Source: Citrifermentans bemidjiense Bem
GTDB lineage: Bacteria > Desulfobacterota > Desulfuromonadia > Geobacterales > Geobacteraceae
Assembly (NCBI RefSeq): GCF_000020725.1
Contig: NC_011146.1
Span: forward strand, 496,001-560,000
Reading direction: 5' to 3'
Length of the DNA stretch: 64,000 nt
Position 1 is the first letter of the stretch, and each line of letters begins with the position of its first letter. Under the pieces are notes generated by a model. The model made no database searches. It was not told the origin of the DNA and saw only the letters and a program-made list of their open reading frames with translations. Of this stretch, positions 53,832 to 61,878 are shown piece after piece. A program made the position numbers and the translations under genes.

Positions 53832-55355
53832 ATGAGCGACCAATTTGTGTTTCAGCCGGACACGGCGGAGAACAGGGAACTTGAGGCCAACGTGTGCCCG
53901 AAAAGTTGGATCAACCCGGTGCCATCGGGACGTTACAACCTGGTGGTGGTCGGCGCCGGGACCGCGGGCCTTGTCTGCGCCGCTGGGGCGGCTTCGTTGG
54001 GGGCGCGCGTGGCTCTGGTCGAGCGGCTGGCTCTCGGGGGAGACTGCCTGAACGTCGGCTGCGTCCCGTCGAAAGCGCTGATCCGTGCCTCGCGTGCCGT
54101 CTTCGATGCCCGTCATAGCGGCGGCTTCGGCGTAGTCGGGGGCGACGCGCTGCTGGCCGATTTTGCCGCGGCGCTGCAGCGGATGCGCAGGTTGAGGGCC
54201 GGGATCAGCCGCCACGACTCGGCGCTCCGCTTCCGGGATGAGTTGGGTGTCGACGTCTACCTGGGACAAGGGACCTTCACCGCCCCGGACACCCTCCAAG
54301 TCGAAGGGGCCGCGCTCCATTTCGCCAAGGCTGCGCTCTGCACCGGCGCCCGGGCGGCCATCCCCCCGGTTCCGGGTCTGGAGGAGGCGGGATGCCTGAC
54401 CAACGAGACGGTCTTCTCGCTCACCTCGCTTCCCGCCAGGCTTGCGGTGATTGGTTCGGGCCCCGTCGGTTGCGAGCTGGCGCAGGCCTTCGCCCGTTTC
54501 GGAAGCAAGGTGACCCTGGTCGAGCGGGGATCTGGGATTCTGGGGCGCGAGGACCGCGATGCGGCCGCTATCCTCGAAACGGCTTTCCGGCGTGAGGGGA
54601 TCGAACTGGAACTCGGGGCGAAGCTCGTCAGGGCCTGGAGCAGCGGCTCGGAAAAACGGCTTCTCCTGGAGCGGGACGGGGTAGGGTTCGAGATTGCCGT
54701 CGACGCCATTCTGGTCGGAGCGGGGCGCGCGCCCAACACCGAGGGGCTGGGGCTCGAGGCCGCGGGAGTGGAATACGACAAGAGCGGGGTCAAGGTGAAC
54801 GATTACCTGCAGACCACCAACCGGCGCATCTATGCCGCCGGAGACATCTGCTCCGGCTACAAGTTCACCCACGTAGCCGACGCGCAGGCGAGGATAGTGA
54901 TAGAAAACTCTCTTTTTCCGGGGAGGAGGAAGAACTCCAGCCTGACCGTGCCGTGGTGCACCTATACCGACCCCGAGGTGGCGCATGTCGGGATGTACCA
55001 AGCGGACGCCCTGGCGCGCGGGTTGAAGGTCGAGACCCTCACCATCCCCTTTGGCGATGTGGATCGTGCCGTCCTGGACGGGGAGAGCGAAGGGTTTGCG
55101 CGGGTGCACCTGAAAAAAGGGAGCGACGTCATCCTGGGCGCCACCATAGTCGCGCGCCACGCGGGGGAGATGATCGGCGAGGTCGCCCTTGCCATAAACG
55201 CCGGCTTGGGGCTCTCCGCCATAGGGCGCACCATCCATCCCTACCCCACTCAGGCGGAGAGCCTCAGAAAGCTTGCCGACAGCTACAACCGCGGCAGGTT
55301 GACCCCGCGAGTCAAGAAGCTGATGGGGGCATGGCTTCGCTGGCAAAGGGAATAA
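53832..55355 (+). CDS. FAD-dependent pyridine nucleotide-disulfide oxidoreductase (MerA/Lpd-like)
   Basis: The 507-residue protein has an FAD-binding GxGxxG (NLVVVGAGTAGLVCAAGAAS) and the redox-active disulfide GGDCLNVGCVPSKAL (Cys72, Cys77). An NAD(P)H-binding GSGPVGCELAQAFARFG and a second FAD motif RIYAAGDICSG follow. The C-terminal interface contains HPYPTQAE with the His expected as base. It lacks a metal-binding N-terminal domain and the C-terminal vicinal Cys pair of true mercuric reductase. It is followed by a TVP38-type gene, a frequent pairing, and then by pdh E1/E2 genes lacking an E3, so it might serve as E3. The ATG at 53832 is chosen over 53823. Confidence 0.9.
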   Translation: MSDQFVFQPDTAENRELEANVCPKSWINPVPSGRYNLVVVGAGTAGLVCAAGAASLGARVALVERLALGGDCLNVGCVPSKALIRASRAVFDARHSGGFGVVGGDALLADFAAALQRMRRLRAGISRHDSALRFRDELGVDVYLGQGTFTAPDTLQVEGAALHFAKAALCTGARAAIPPVPGLEEAGCLTNETVFSLTSLPARLAVIGSGPVGCELAQAFARFGSKVTLVERGSGILGREDRDAAAILETAFRREGIELELGAKLVRAWSSGSEKRLLLERDGVGFEIAVDAILVGAGRAPNTEGLGLEAAGVEYDKSGVKVNDYLQTTNRRIYAAGDICSGYKFTHVADAQARIVIENSLFPGRRKNSSLTVPWCTYTDPEVAHVGMYQADALARGLKVETLTIPFGDVDRAVLDGESEGFARVHLKKGSDVILGATIVARHAGEMIGEVALAINAGLGLSAIGRTIHPYPTQAESLRKLADSYNRGRLTPRVKKLMGAWLRWQRE

Positions 55356-55360
55356 AAACC

Positions 55361-55494
55361 AGATAAAGATAAAGTGAGATTAAGATTAAGATTGAGATTG
55401 AGATTGAGATTGAGAAAAATCACTTCTCAGTGTACGTAGATCATCTACCGATAATTCTTTCTCTTAGTCTTAATCTCAATCTCAATCTTTATCT
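55361..55494. repeat. Hexanucleotide (AGATTG/AGATTA) long inverted repeat
   Basis: Left arm: AGATAAAGAT, then AGATTA twice and AGATTG about four times (to about 55415). Right arm (55456-55494): the reverse order of TCTTAATCTCAATCTC and ATCTTTATCT. The outer 10 bp pair perfectly and the inner tracts with few mismatches. The two arms enclose about 40 bp. It lies between the oxidoreductase and TVP38 genes. Confidence 0.85.
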
Positions 55495-55514
55495 GCAGTT
55501 AGGAGCCGCTCCGC

Positions 55515-56189
55515 ATGAACCTGAAAAAGATCCTCATACTTGTCGCTGCCGTCATCGCAGTGGCGCTCTTCTTCTACCTCGACCTCGGCCGTTACCTGAC
55601 CCTGGAGTCGCTCAAGGCCAACCGGCAGGCGCTCATCCAGTACTACGCGGCGCACCAGGCCGCCACCGTCGCCGGGTTCATGGCACTTTACATCCTGCAG
55701 ACGGCGCTCTCGCTTCCCGGTGCAGCCATTCTGTCGCTCGCGGCAGGCGCCATCTTCGGCTCCCTCGCCGGGACCTTCTACGCCGTCATGGCCGCAACAG
55801 TCGGAGCGACGCTCGCTTTCGTGGTGACACGCTACCTGCTGCGCGACCTCGTGCTCGACAAGTTCGGACCGAAACTGGAGGGGCTCAACCGGGAGCTGGA
55901 AACGCGCGGTTTCAATTACCTGCTCTTTCTGAGGCTGGTGCCGCTGTTTCCCTTTTTCCTCATCAACCTCGCGGCCGGCCTCACCCGGCTGCCGCTACGC
56001 GTCTTCGTCCCTGGGACGCTTATCGGGATCATCCCGGGAGGGTTCGTCTTCGTGAATGCCGGGGCGAGCCTCGCCACCATCAACTCCCTCTCCGACGTCG
56101 CCTCTCCCCGGGTGCTCGGTTCTTTCGCGCTCCTCGGGCTCTTCGCACTAGTCCCGGTGATCTACGGGAAGATTAAAAAGAACGCCTAA
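55515..56189 (+). CDS. TVP38/TMEM64-family (SNARE-associated, DedA-like) membrane protein
   Basis: The 224-residue protein has about six hydrophobic segments and the VTT-domain signature: LSLPGAAILSLAAGAIFGSL, ATVGATLAFVVTRYLLRDLV, and LRLVPLFPFFLINLAAGLTR. VTT/DedA proteins include lipid scramblases and flippases. AGGAGCC precedes the ATG at 55515. It lies after the disulfide oxidoreductase gene, the pairing seen in many bacteria. A C-rich hairpin and a T-run (56268-56274) lie between it and the pdh genes. Confidence 0.9.
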   Translation: MNLKKILILVAAVIAVALFFYLDLGRYLTLESLKANRQALIQYYAAHQAATVAGFMALYILQTALSLPGAAILSLAAGAIFGSLAGTFYAVMAATVGATLAFVVTRYLLRDLVLDKFGPKLEGLNRELETRGFNYLLFLRLVPLFPFFLINLAAGLTRLPLRVFVPGTLIGIIPGGFVFVNAGASLATINSLSDVASPRVLGSFALLGLFALVPVIYGKIKKNA

Positions 56190-56228
56190 CTCCCCCACTC
56201 CCGCGCTTCTAATAATCTCATTCATTAG

Positions 56229-56277
56229 CCCCGTGCCCCTTGCGGGGGCGGGGTCGAAAGTCCCTCCTTTTTTTAAA
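56229..56277 (+). terminator. Possible terminator after the TVP38 gene
   Basis: CCCCGTGCCCC pairs with GGGGGCGGGG (56229-56253); a run of seven T lies at 56268-56274, about 15 nt further on. The spacing is wider than in a classical terminator. Confidence 0.45.
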
Positions 56278-56355
56278 CTCGTTTTTGACATCCTCCAAGT
56301 GTGCATTTACACTCTCGTAATTCTTTGATCGCCACCTCCGCGGAAGGGGCCGACC

Positions 56356-57411
56356 ATGCCCGAAGAAGTCCTTGCCACTTTCCAAGTTAAACGCGTAAGC
56401 GTTCTTAATGAGAACGGCAGCGCCGATCTCGACCTCATGCCTGAGTTGTCGGCTGACCAGATCTGGCGCATGTACCAGCTCATGGTGCTCTCGCGCTGCT
56501 TCGACGAGCGTGCCGTTTCGTTACAGCGGGAGGGGCGCCTGGGAACCTACCCGCCCATACGGGGACAGGAGGCGGCCCAGGTGGGGAGCGCCTTCGCGCT
56601 CAAGGCCGACGACTGGGTGTTCCCCTCTTTCCGCGAGATGGGGGTGCACCTGACGCTGGGGTATCCCATCCCGCAGCTCCTCCAGTACTGGGCCGGCGAC
56701 GAGCGGGCCCAGAAGACGCCGCCGCAGCTGAACATCTTTCCCTTCTGCGTGGCCGTCGGAAGCCAAATCCCCCATGCTGTAGGGGCTGCGCTCGCCGCCC
56801 GCTACCGGCGGGATTCGGCCGCCGTGGCGGTCTACTTCGGCGACGGGGCGACATCGAAGGGGGACTTCCACGAGGCGATGAACATGGCCGGGGTCTACCA
56901 GCTGCCGATAGTCTTCATCTGCCAGAACAACCAGTGGGCCATCTCGGTCCCGCTCAAGGGGCAGACGGCTTCGGCGTCGCTGGCACAGAAGGCGCTCGCC
57001 TACGGGTTCGAAGGGGTGCAGGTGGACGGCAACGACGTCCTCGCGGTCTACCGCGCCACCAAGCAGGCGCTGGAAAAGGCGACAAGCGGCGGTGGCCCCA
57101 CCTTCCTGGAATGCCTCACCTACCGCATGGCCGACCACACCACGGCCGACGACGCGGGGCGCTACCGCTCCGACGAGGAGGTGGCGCTTTGGAATGGGCG
57201 GGATCCCATCCTCAGGCTGGAGCGCTTCTTAGCTGCGAGCGGCGCCTGGACCCCGGAACAGGGGAGGGGGGTCAAGGAGGAGGCGACCTCGCTGATCGAC
57301 CGGGGGGTAGGGGAGATGGAGGCTGTACCGCCCCCCGACCCGGCAGAACTCTTCGACGCGACCCTGGCGGCACTCACACCGCGGCAGGCCGGGCAAAGAA
57401 AGGGACGCTGA
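56356..57411 (+). CDS. pdhA: Pyruvate dehydrogenase E1 component, alpha subunit
   Basis: The 351-residue protein is a TPP-dependent 2-oxoacid dehydrogenase alpha subunit. It shows RCFDERAVSLQREGRLGTYPPIRGQEA near residue 45, the TPP motif GDGATSKGDFHEAMN through FICQNNQWAIS and the regulatory loop DHTTADDAGRYR. Its best resemblance is to the PdhA branch of Gram-positive type, which decarboxylates pyruvate; branched-chain or acetoin substrates cannot be excluded from sequence alone. The beta subunit gene starts 1 nt after the stop. GGAAGGGG lies upstream of the ATG at 56356. Confidence 0.9.
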   Translation: MPEEVLATFQVKRVSVLNENGSADLDLMPELSADQIWRMYQLMVLSRCFDERAVSLQREGRLGTYPPIRGQEAAQVGSAFALKADDWVFPSFREMGVHLTLGYPIPQLLQYWAGDERAQKTPPQLNIFPFCVAVGSQIPHAVGAALAARYRRDSAAVAVYFGDGATSKGDFHEAMNMAGVYQLPIVFICQNNQWAISVPLKGQTASASLAQKALAYGFEGVQVDGNDVLAVYRATKQALEKATSGGGPTFLECLTYRMADHTTADDAGRYRSDEEVALWNGRDPILRLERFLAASGAWTPEQGRGVKEEATSLIDRGVGEMEAVPPPDPAELFDATLAALTPRQAGQRKGR

Positions 57412-57412
57412 C

Positions 57413-58375
57413 ATGGCGCAACTGAACATGGTACAGGCGATAAACCAGGCCCTCGCCGACGAGATGGCGCGCGACGACCGGGTGGTGCTCCTCGGGGAGG
57501 ACGTGGGGCGGGACGGCGGGGTGTTCCGGGTCACGGATGGGCTCCAGGACCGGTTCGGAGCGGAACGGGTGCTGGATACCCCACTGTGCGAATCGGCCAT
57601 CATGGGGGCCGCCATCGGGATGGCCGCTTATGGGCTCCGCCCGGTGCCGGAGATCCAGTTCATGGGTTTCACCTACTCCGCCTTCGAGCAGCTCTTCGCC
57701 CATGCGGCAAGGCTTCGCTCCCGGTCCCGCGGGCGTTACAGCTGTCCGCTGGTGGTCCGCACACCCTACGGCGGCGGAATCAAGGCGCCGGAGCTGCACG
57801 AGGAAAGTACGGAGGCGATCTTCTGCCATATCCCCGGCCTCAAGGTGGTGGTGCCGTCCGGTCCCTACAACGCCAAGGGGCTGCTTCTGGCGGCCCTGCG
57901 CGACCCGGACCCTGTTTTGTTCCTGGAGCCGACCCGGCTTTACCGCATGGTGAAGGAGGAGGTGCCGGAGGGGGATTATCAGCTGGAGTTGGGGAAGGCG
58001 CGGGTAGCGCGCAAAGGCTCCGCCGTTACCGTCGTCGCCTGGGGGAGCATGCTGGAGCGGGTGCTGAGGGCCATCGACGGCTACGACGCCGAGGTGATAG
58101 ACCTCCTCACCCTGAACCCGCTGGACCTGGAGGCGCTGCTTTCTTCGGTGCAGAAAACCGGCAGGGCGGTCATCGTTCACGAGGCGATCAAGACCTGCGG
58201 GCTCGGCGCCGAGATTGCGGCGACCCTGGCGGAAGAGGCGATGCTGCACCTGCGCGCGCCGATTCTGAGGGTGACTGCCCCCGATGTGCCGGTACCGTTG
58301 GCGAAGTTGATCGATCAGTACCTGCCGGGCCCCGACCGGATACGGGCCGCGCTGGACGAGGTGCTGAAGTACTGA
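57413..58375 (+). CDS. pdhB: Pyruvate dehydrogenase E1 component, beta subunit
   Basis: The 320-residue protein has the transketolase-type beta fold. It shows DDRVVLLGEDVGRDGGVFRVT near residue 20, LDTPLCESAIMGAAIGMAAYG, EIQFMGFTYSAFEQ and the VVRTPYGGGIKAPELHEES loop, then a C-terminal domain with VIVHEAIKTCGLGAEIAA. It completes the E1 heterotetramer with the alpha subunit encoded immediately upstream. The E2 gene follows after a 185-bp repeat-containing gap. Confidence 0.93.
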   Translation: MAQLNMVQAINQALADEMARDDRVVLLGEDVGRDGGVFRVTDGLQDRFGAERVLDTPLCESAIMGAAIGMAAYGLRPVPEIQFMGFTYSAFEQLFAHAARLRSRSRGRYSCPLVVRTPYGGGIKAPELHEESTEAIFCHIPGLKVVVPSGPYNAKGLLLAALRDPDPVLFLEPTRLYRMVKEEVPEGDYQLELGKARVARKGSAVTVVAWGSMLERVLRAIDGYDAEVIDLLTLNPLDLEALLSSVQKTGRAVIVHEAIKTCGLGAEIAATLAEEAMLHLRAPILRVTAPDVPVPLAKLIDQYLPGPDRIRAALDEVLKY

Positions 58376-58394
58376 CAAAAGCCGGAGCAAACGG

Positions 58395-58490
58395 CGAAAT
58401 GCGGAACACAGAGGGCACGGGGGTTCACGAAGGCCACAGAGGTTTTCTCGGGAAAAGCAAAGGCTCTCACCACAGAGGAACACAGAGGAA
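58395..58490. repeat. CACAGAGG-type intergenic repeat within the pdh operon
   Basis: Repeated AACACAGAGG and CCACAGAGG units alternate with GTTCACGAAGGCC in the gap between E1 beta and E2 genes. This type of repeat is common between genes in this bacterial group. No terminator T-run is seen, so read-through to E2 is likely. Confidence 0.6.
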
Positions 58491-58560
58491 GGCAAAATCT
58501 GAAGGCTTTGTTGTTGCTCTTTGCTCCCTGGTCACGCTTTTCGGTTTTGAGGGGTTCACT

Positions 58561-59781
58561 ATGTCTATCGATTTCAAACTCCCCGATCTGGGCGAAGGCA
58601 TCGCCGAGGTGGAACTGCGCCGCTGGCTGGTGGCGGAAGGGGATGCTGTTGCGGAACACCAGCCGCTGGTCGAGGTGGAGACGGACAAGGCGGTGGTCGA
58701 GGTCCCATCCCCGCGCGCCGGTGTCGTCGCCCGCCTTCACTGCAAGGAGGGGGAGACGGTTCAGGTCGGCGCCACGCTGGTGACTTTCGCCGAGGCGAAG
58801 GAGGCCGCCAAGAAAGAGGAGCCCGAAGGGGAGCGCAGGCCGGCGCAGCGCCCGCCCTCGGTCGGCATCGTCGGCTCGCTGCCGGAACCGGAGGAGGAGG
58901 CAACTCCGGCCGCACCGGCGGGGTTCGAGGGACTGGCGACCCCGATGGTGAGGAAGATGGCCCGGGAGCGGGGTATCGACCTGAAAAGCGTGCGGGGCAC
59001 CGGGCCGCGCGGCTGCATCAAGCCCGAGGATCTGGACCAGGTTCCCCTGGCGGCGCAGAAAGCGAAGCCGGCGCCGCCAGACGGGGAACGGGTGCCGCTC
59101 AGAGGCCTGCGGCGTACCATCGCCCGGAACGTGCTGGCCTCCCAAAGGACCACCGCCTTCGTCACCAGCATGGAAGAGGTCGACATTACCGACATATGGG
59201 AGATGCGGGGGCGCGAGCAGGGGGAAGTGGAGTCGCGGGGGGCGCACCTGACCTTCCTCCCCTTCTTCATCAAGGCGGTCCAGCATGCGCTGCGCGAACA
59301 CCCGCTTTTGAACGGCTCCATCGACGACGAGGCGCAGGAACTGGTGCTGAAAAAGCACTACCATTTCGGGATCGCGGTGGACACCCCGGAGGGGCTCATG
59401 GTCCCGGTGATCCGGGACGTGGACAAGAAGAGCATCATCGAGCTGGCGCAGGCGGTCCAGGAACTCGGCCGCAAGGCGCGCGAGCGGAGCATTTCGTTGG
59501 AGGAACTGCGCGGCAGCAGTTTCACCATCACCAACTACGGCCACTTCGGCGGCACCTTCGCCACTCCCATCATCAACTGGCCCGACGTCGCCATCATGGG
59601 CTTTGGGCGCATCGTAGAACGCCCCTGGGTGCACCGGGGCCAGATCGCCATCAGGAAGATCCTGCCGTTGTCGCTCACCTTCGACCACCGCGCCACCGAC
59701 GGCGCCGACGCCGCCAGGTTCCTGGGCAAGGTGCTCCGCTACCTCGAGGACCCCGCGCTCCTCTTCCTGGACAGCGCCTAG
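58561..59781 (+). CDS. pdhC: Dihydrolipoamide acyltransferase (E2) component
   Basis: The 406-residue protein starts at the ATG at 58561, preceded by GAGGGG. Lipoyl domain: residues 1-78 with lipoylated Lys43 in VETDKAVVEV. E1/E3-binding domain: about 125-160 (ATPMVRKMARERGIDLKSVRG). Catalytic domain: about 175-406, with His376 in LTFDHRATDGADAARFL. A Pro/Ala-rich flexible linker separates lipoyl and binding domains. One lipoyl domain is present. No E3 gene adjoins; the disulfide oxidoreductase 3 kb upstream or an unlinked Lpd must supply it. Confidence 0.93.
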   Translation: MSIDFKLPDLGEGIAEVELRRWLVAEGDAVAEHQPLVEVETDKAVVEVPSPRAGVVARLHCKEGETVQVGATLVTFAEAKEAAKKEEPEGERRPAQRPPSVGIVGSLPEPEEEATPAAPAGFEGLATPMVRKMARERGIDLKSVRGTGPRGCIKPEDLDQVPLAAQKAKPAPPDGERVPLRGLRRTIARNVLASQRTTAFVTSMEEVDITDIWEMRGREQGEVESRGAHLTFLPFFIKAVQHALREHPLLNGSIDDEAQELVLKKHYHFGIAVDTPEGLMVPVIRDVDKKSIIELAQAVQELGRKARERSISLEELRGSSFTITNYGHFGGTFATPIINWPDVAIMGFGRIVERPWVHRGQIAIRKILPLSLTFDHRATDGADAARFLGKVLRYLEDPALLFLDSA

Positions 59782-59823
59782 CCCGGGCCGTCGCCGTTTC
59801 GGGCCCGGCAGCACCAGCACCAG

Positions 59824-59869
59824 CGCCCCTCCCAGCCCCCCCCCAGCCCCCCCCAGCCCCTAGCCCCTA
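59824..59869 (-). repeat. Guanine-run tract with G-quadruplex potential
   Basis: On the minus strand the segment reads as successive G4-G9 runs separated by CTA or CT (GGGGCTAGGGGCTGGGG...). At least four runs of four or more G occur with loops of 2-3 nt. It lies just past the E2 stop, on the convergent side of the small remnant gene. Confidence 0.7.
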
Positions 59870-59876
59870 AAGCGGA

Positions 59877-59987
59877 TCACATCCGGGGCCGCGGCCGGAA
59901 CCAGTAAGTCGCCCATACTCCTTCTTTGGCTGAATAGATCTGTATCACTTTACTTGGGCCGAAATCATCAAGCTGGATCTCTGTCAT
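59877..59987 (-). pseudogene. Short remnant resembling the N-terminus of a Glu/Leu/Phe/Val dehydrogenase
   Basis: A 36-codon frame starts at 59987 behind an excellent AGGAGGGA site. The first 22 residues (MTEIQLDDFGPSKVIQIYSA) resemble the start of glutamate/leucine dehydrogenases, where an xxDxxGPxKVxxxYxPxxGL pattern is common. The frame then diverges into ATYWFRPRPRM and stops. This looks like a truncated gene keeping its own start signals. It could also be an unrelated small protein gene. Confidence 0.45.
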
Positions 59988-60189
59988 AAAATCCCTCCTC
60001 TTTGTTGATCGGGTTCCTTTGAGCGAACCCGTAACATCCAACATCTCAAGTGGGTGCCGCAATGACTGCATTTCCGTTTTCTATGTCAGAGATGCTGGCT
60101 GTTTCTTTGAAAACTTTCCTTTGATTTTGTTGTTTTATCAAGGTGAAATGGTACAGTGGGGGGCAGCCGAAATTACAGGGGTATTCCAG

Positions 60190-61014
60190 ATGAGTTCCAC
60201 AAAGTGTTCCAGATGCGGAAGACAGATAGATGCCAGGGAGCCTCAGTGCATCTGGTGCGGTGCGCCGCGTCCAAGCTTCGGCGCCAGGTTCAGAGAGATG
60301 CTGCGCGGAGGGCTCGATGCAGGCTTTGTGGTGCAGGCGATCATCGCTGCCAATGCGCTCTTCTACCTACTCTCGCTGCTGGTGAGCGGCAGGCGCGGGT
60401 TCGACATGAACCCCCTGAGCTTCCTGTCGCCGGACCAGAACAGCTTGCTGCTGCTGGGCGCCACGGGCACGATACCGGTGCTGGAGCTTGGGCGCGTCTG
60501 GAGCCTCATCTCCGCCAACTACCTGCACGGGGGGCTGCTGCACATCCTTTTCAACATGATGGCGCTGCGCCAGATCGGCCCTTGGGTCAGTGCGGAGTTC
60601 GGCGCGAGCCGCATGTTCGTCATCTATACCTTGAGCGGCGTTGCCGGCTACGTCGCCTCCTTCTTTGCCGGGATCCCCTTCACCATCGGCGCTTCCGCCT
60701 CCGTCTGCGGCCTGATCGGCGCCCTTTTCTATTTCGGCAAGAGCCGCGGCGGCAATTACGGCGCGGCCGTCTCCCGCGAGGTGAGCGGCTGGCTGATCAG
60801 CCTGGTCCTCTTCGGCCTGATCATGCCCGGCATCAACAACTGGGGGCATGGCGGCGGCGTAGTGGGGGGGATCGTGCTGGCGAAACTCCTGGGGTACCAG
60901 GAGCGGAGCCACGAGAACAGCGCGCACCGCCTGCTGGCGCTGATCTGCGTCGTCGCCACCGTGGCCGTCCTTTGCTATGCCGCCTATTTTTCCCTCGCCT
61001 ACCGGTTCAGCTGA
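60190..61014 (+). CDS. Rhomboid-family intramembrane serine protease with N-terminal zinc ribbon
   Basis: The 274-residue protein starts at the ATG at 60190; the longer frame from 60019 lacks support. An N-terminal zinc ribbon has two CxxC pairs (KCSRCGRQ and QCIWCGAP). A six-helix rhomboid core follows, with the conserved HGGLLHILFNMMAL segment and the catalytic dyad Ser169 (GASASVCG) and His220 (WGHGGG). Rhomboids cleave transmembrane proteins within the membrane. A zinc ribbon suggests an extra cytoplasmic binding partner or regulatory input. It is monocistronic and ends at a repeat-derived terminator. Confidence 0.9.
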   Translation: MSSTKCSRCGRQIDAREPQCIWCGAPRPSFGARFREMLRGGLDAGFVVQAIIAANALFYLLSLLVSGRRGFDMNPLSFLSPDQNSLLLLGATGTIPVLELGRVWSLISANYLHGGLLHILFNMMALRQIGPWVSAEFGASRMFVIYTLSGVAGYVASFFAGIPFTIGASASVCGLIGALFYFGKSRGGNYGAAVSREVSGWLISLVLFGLIMPGINNWGHGGGVVGGIVLAKLLGYQERSHENSAHRLLALICVVATVAVLCYAAYFSLAYRFS

Positions 61015-61020
61015 ACCAGA

Positions 61021-61074
61021 AAAGGGGACAGGCTACTTTTAAAAAACAAAAAGTAGCCTGTCCCCCTTTTTTTT
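61021..61074 (+). terminator. AAAGGGGACAGGCTAC hairpin after the rhomboid gene
   Basis: AAAGGGGACAGGCTACTTTT at 61021-61040 pairs with AAAAGTAGCCTGTCCCCCTTT ending near 61070, followed by a T-run to 61074. It is the same sequence family as the hairpin at 8270-8318 and forms a strong intrinsic terminator. Confidence 0.9.
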
Positions 61075-61182
61075 CGCCCTCCCTCCCGACTGTGCCCAAT
61101 TGGTCGCGTCTAATGCGCAACTGCTTGTTTGTATGGATAAATTCCGGTATGGTTACATCAAAATTTTTGCCGGGAGATCCTG

Positions 61183-61812
61183 ATGAGTGTCCACGAAGTA
61201 AACCATCCGTTGGTGAAGCACAAGATCGGCCTGATGCGCGAGGCCGGGATCAGCACCAAGAAGTTCCGCGAACTCACCTCGGAGATCGCCTGCCTGCTAG
61301 CTTACGAGGCCAGCAGGGATTTCCAGATCGAGCCTAGAACCATCACCGGCTGGGACGGCAGCAAGGTAATGATCCAGCAGTTGAAAGGGAAGAAGGTGAC
61401 GGTGGTCCCGATCCTGCGCGCCGGCATCGGCATGCTGGACGGCGTACTGGACATGATCCCCAACGCCAAGGTGAGCGTGGTGGGGCTGGCCCGCAACGAA
61501 GAGACGCTGGAGGCGCATACCTATTTCGAGAGGTTCGTCGGGAGCCTGGACGAGCGTCTTGCCCTCATCATCGACCCCATGCTCGCTACCGGCGGGTCCA
61601 TGGCCGCCACCATAGAGATGCTCAAGAAGAACGGCTGCCTCCAGATCCGCGTCCTTTGCCTCGTCGCCGCTCCGGAAGGACTGGCGAAGATCACCGCTGC
61701 CTACCCGGAGATCGACATCTACGTCGCGGCGATCGACGAACGGTTGAACGAGCAAGGGTACATCCTCCCTGGCTTGGGAGACGCCGGCGACAAGATCTTC
61801 GGCACCAAGTAA
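61183..61812 (+). CDS. upp: Uracil phosphoribosyltransferase
   Basis: The 209-residue protein has the full UPRT pattern: [28 protein letters not shown] at the N-terminus and [19 protein letters not shown]. The PRPP-binding loop is [20 protein letters not shown], and the C-terminal [17 protein letters not shown] binds uracil. It converts uracil and PRPP to UMP in pyrimidine salvage. The uracil permease gene lies 66 bp downstream, a standard upp-uraA pair. GGGAGAT precedes the ATG at 61183. Confidence 0.97.
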   Translation: MSVHEVNHPLVKHKIGLMREAGISTKKFRELTSEIACLLAYEASRDFQIEPRTITGWDGSKVMIQQLKGKKVTVVPILRAGIGMLDGVLDMIPNAKVSVVGLARNEETLEAHTYFERFVGSLDERLALIIDPMLATGGSMAATIEMLKKNGCLQIRVLCLVAAPEGLAKITAAYPEIDIYVAAIDERLNEQGYILPGLGDAGDKIFGTK

Positions 61813-61878
61813 CGCACCCGGCTGCAACCAAAGCGGGGGCGTTCCCTCCCGTATCACTTTCCTAGCGAGGTCAACTGC

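Noticed and set aside
53832-55355. Mercuric reductase (MerA)
   Set aside because: There is no N-terminal metal-binding domain and no C-terminal vicinal cysteines, and no mer genes are nearby. Only the general disulfide oxidoreductase family is supported.
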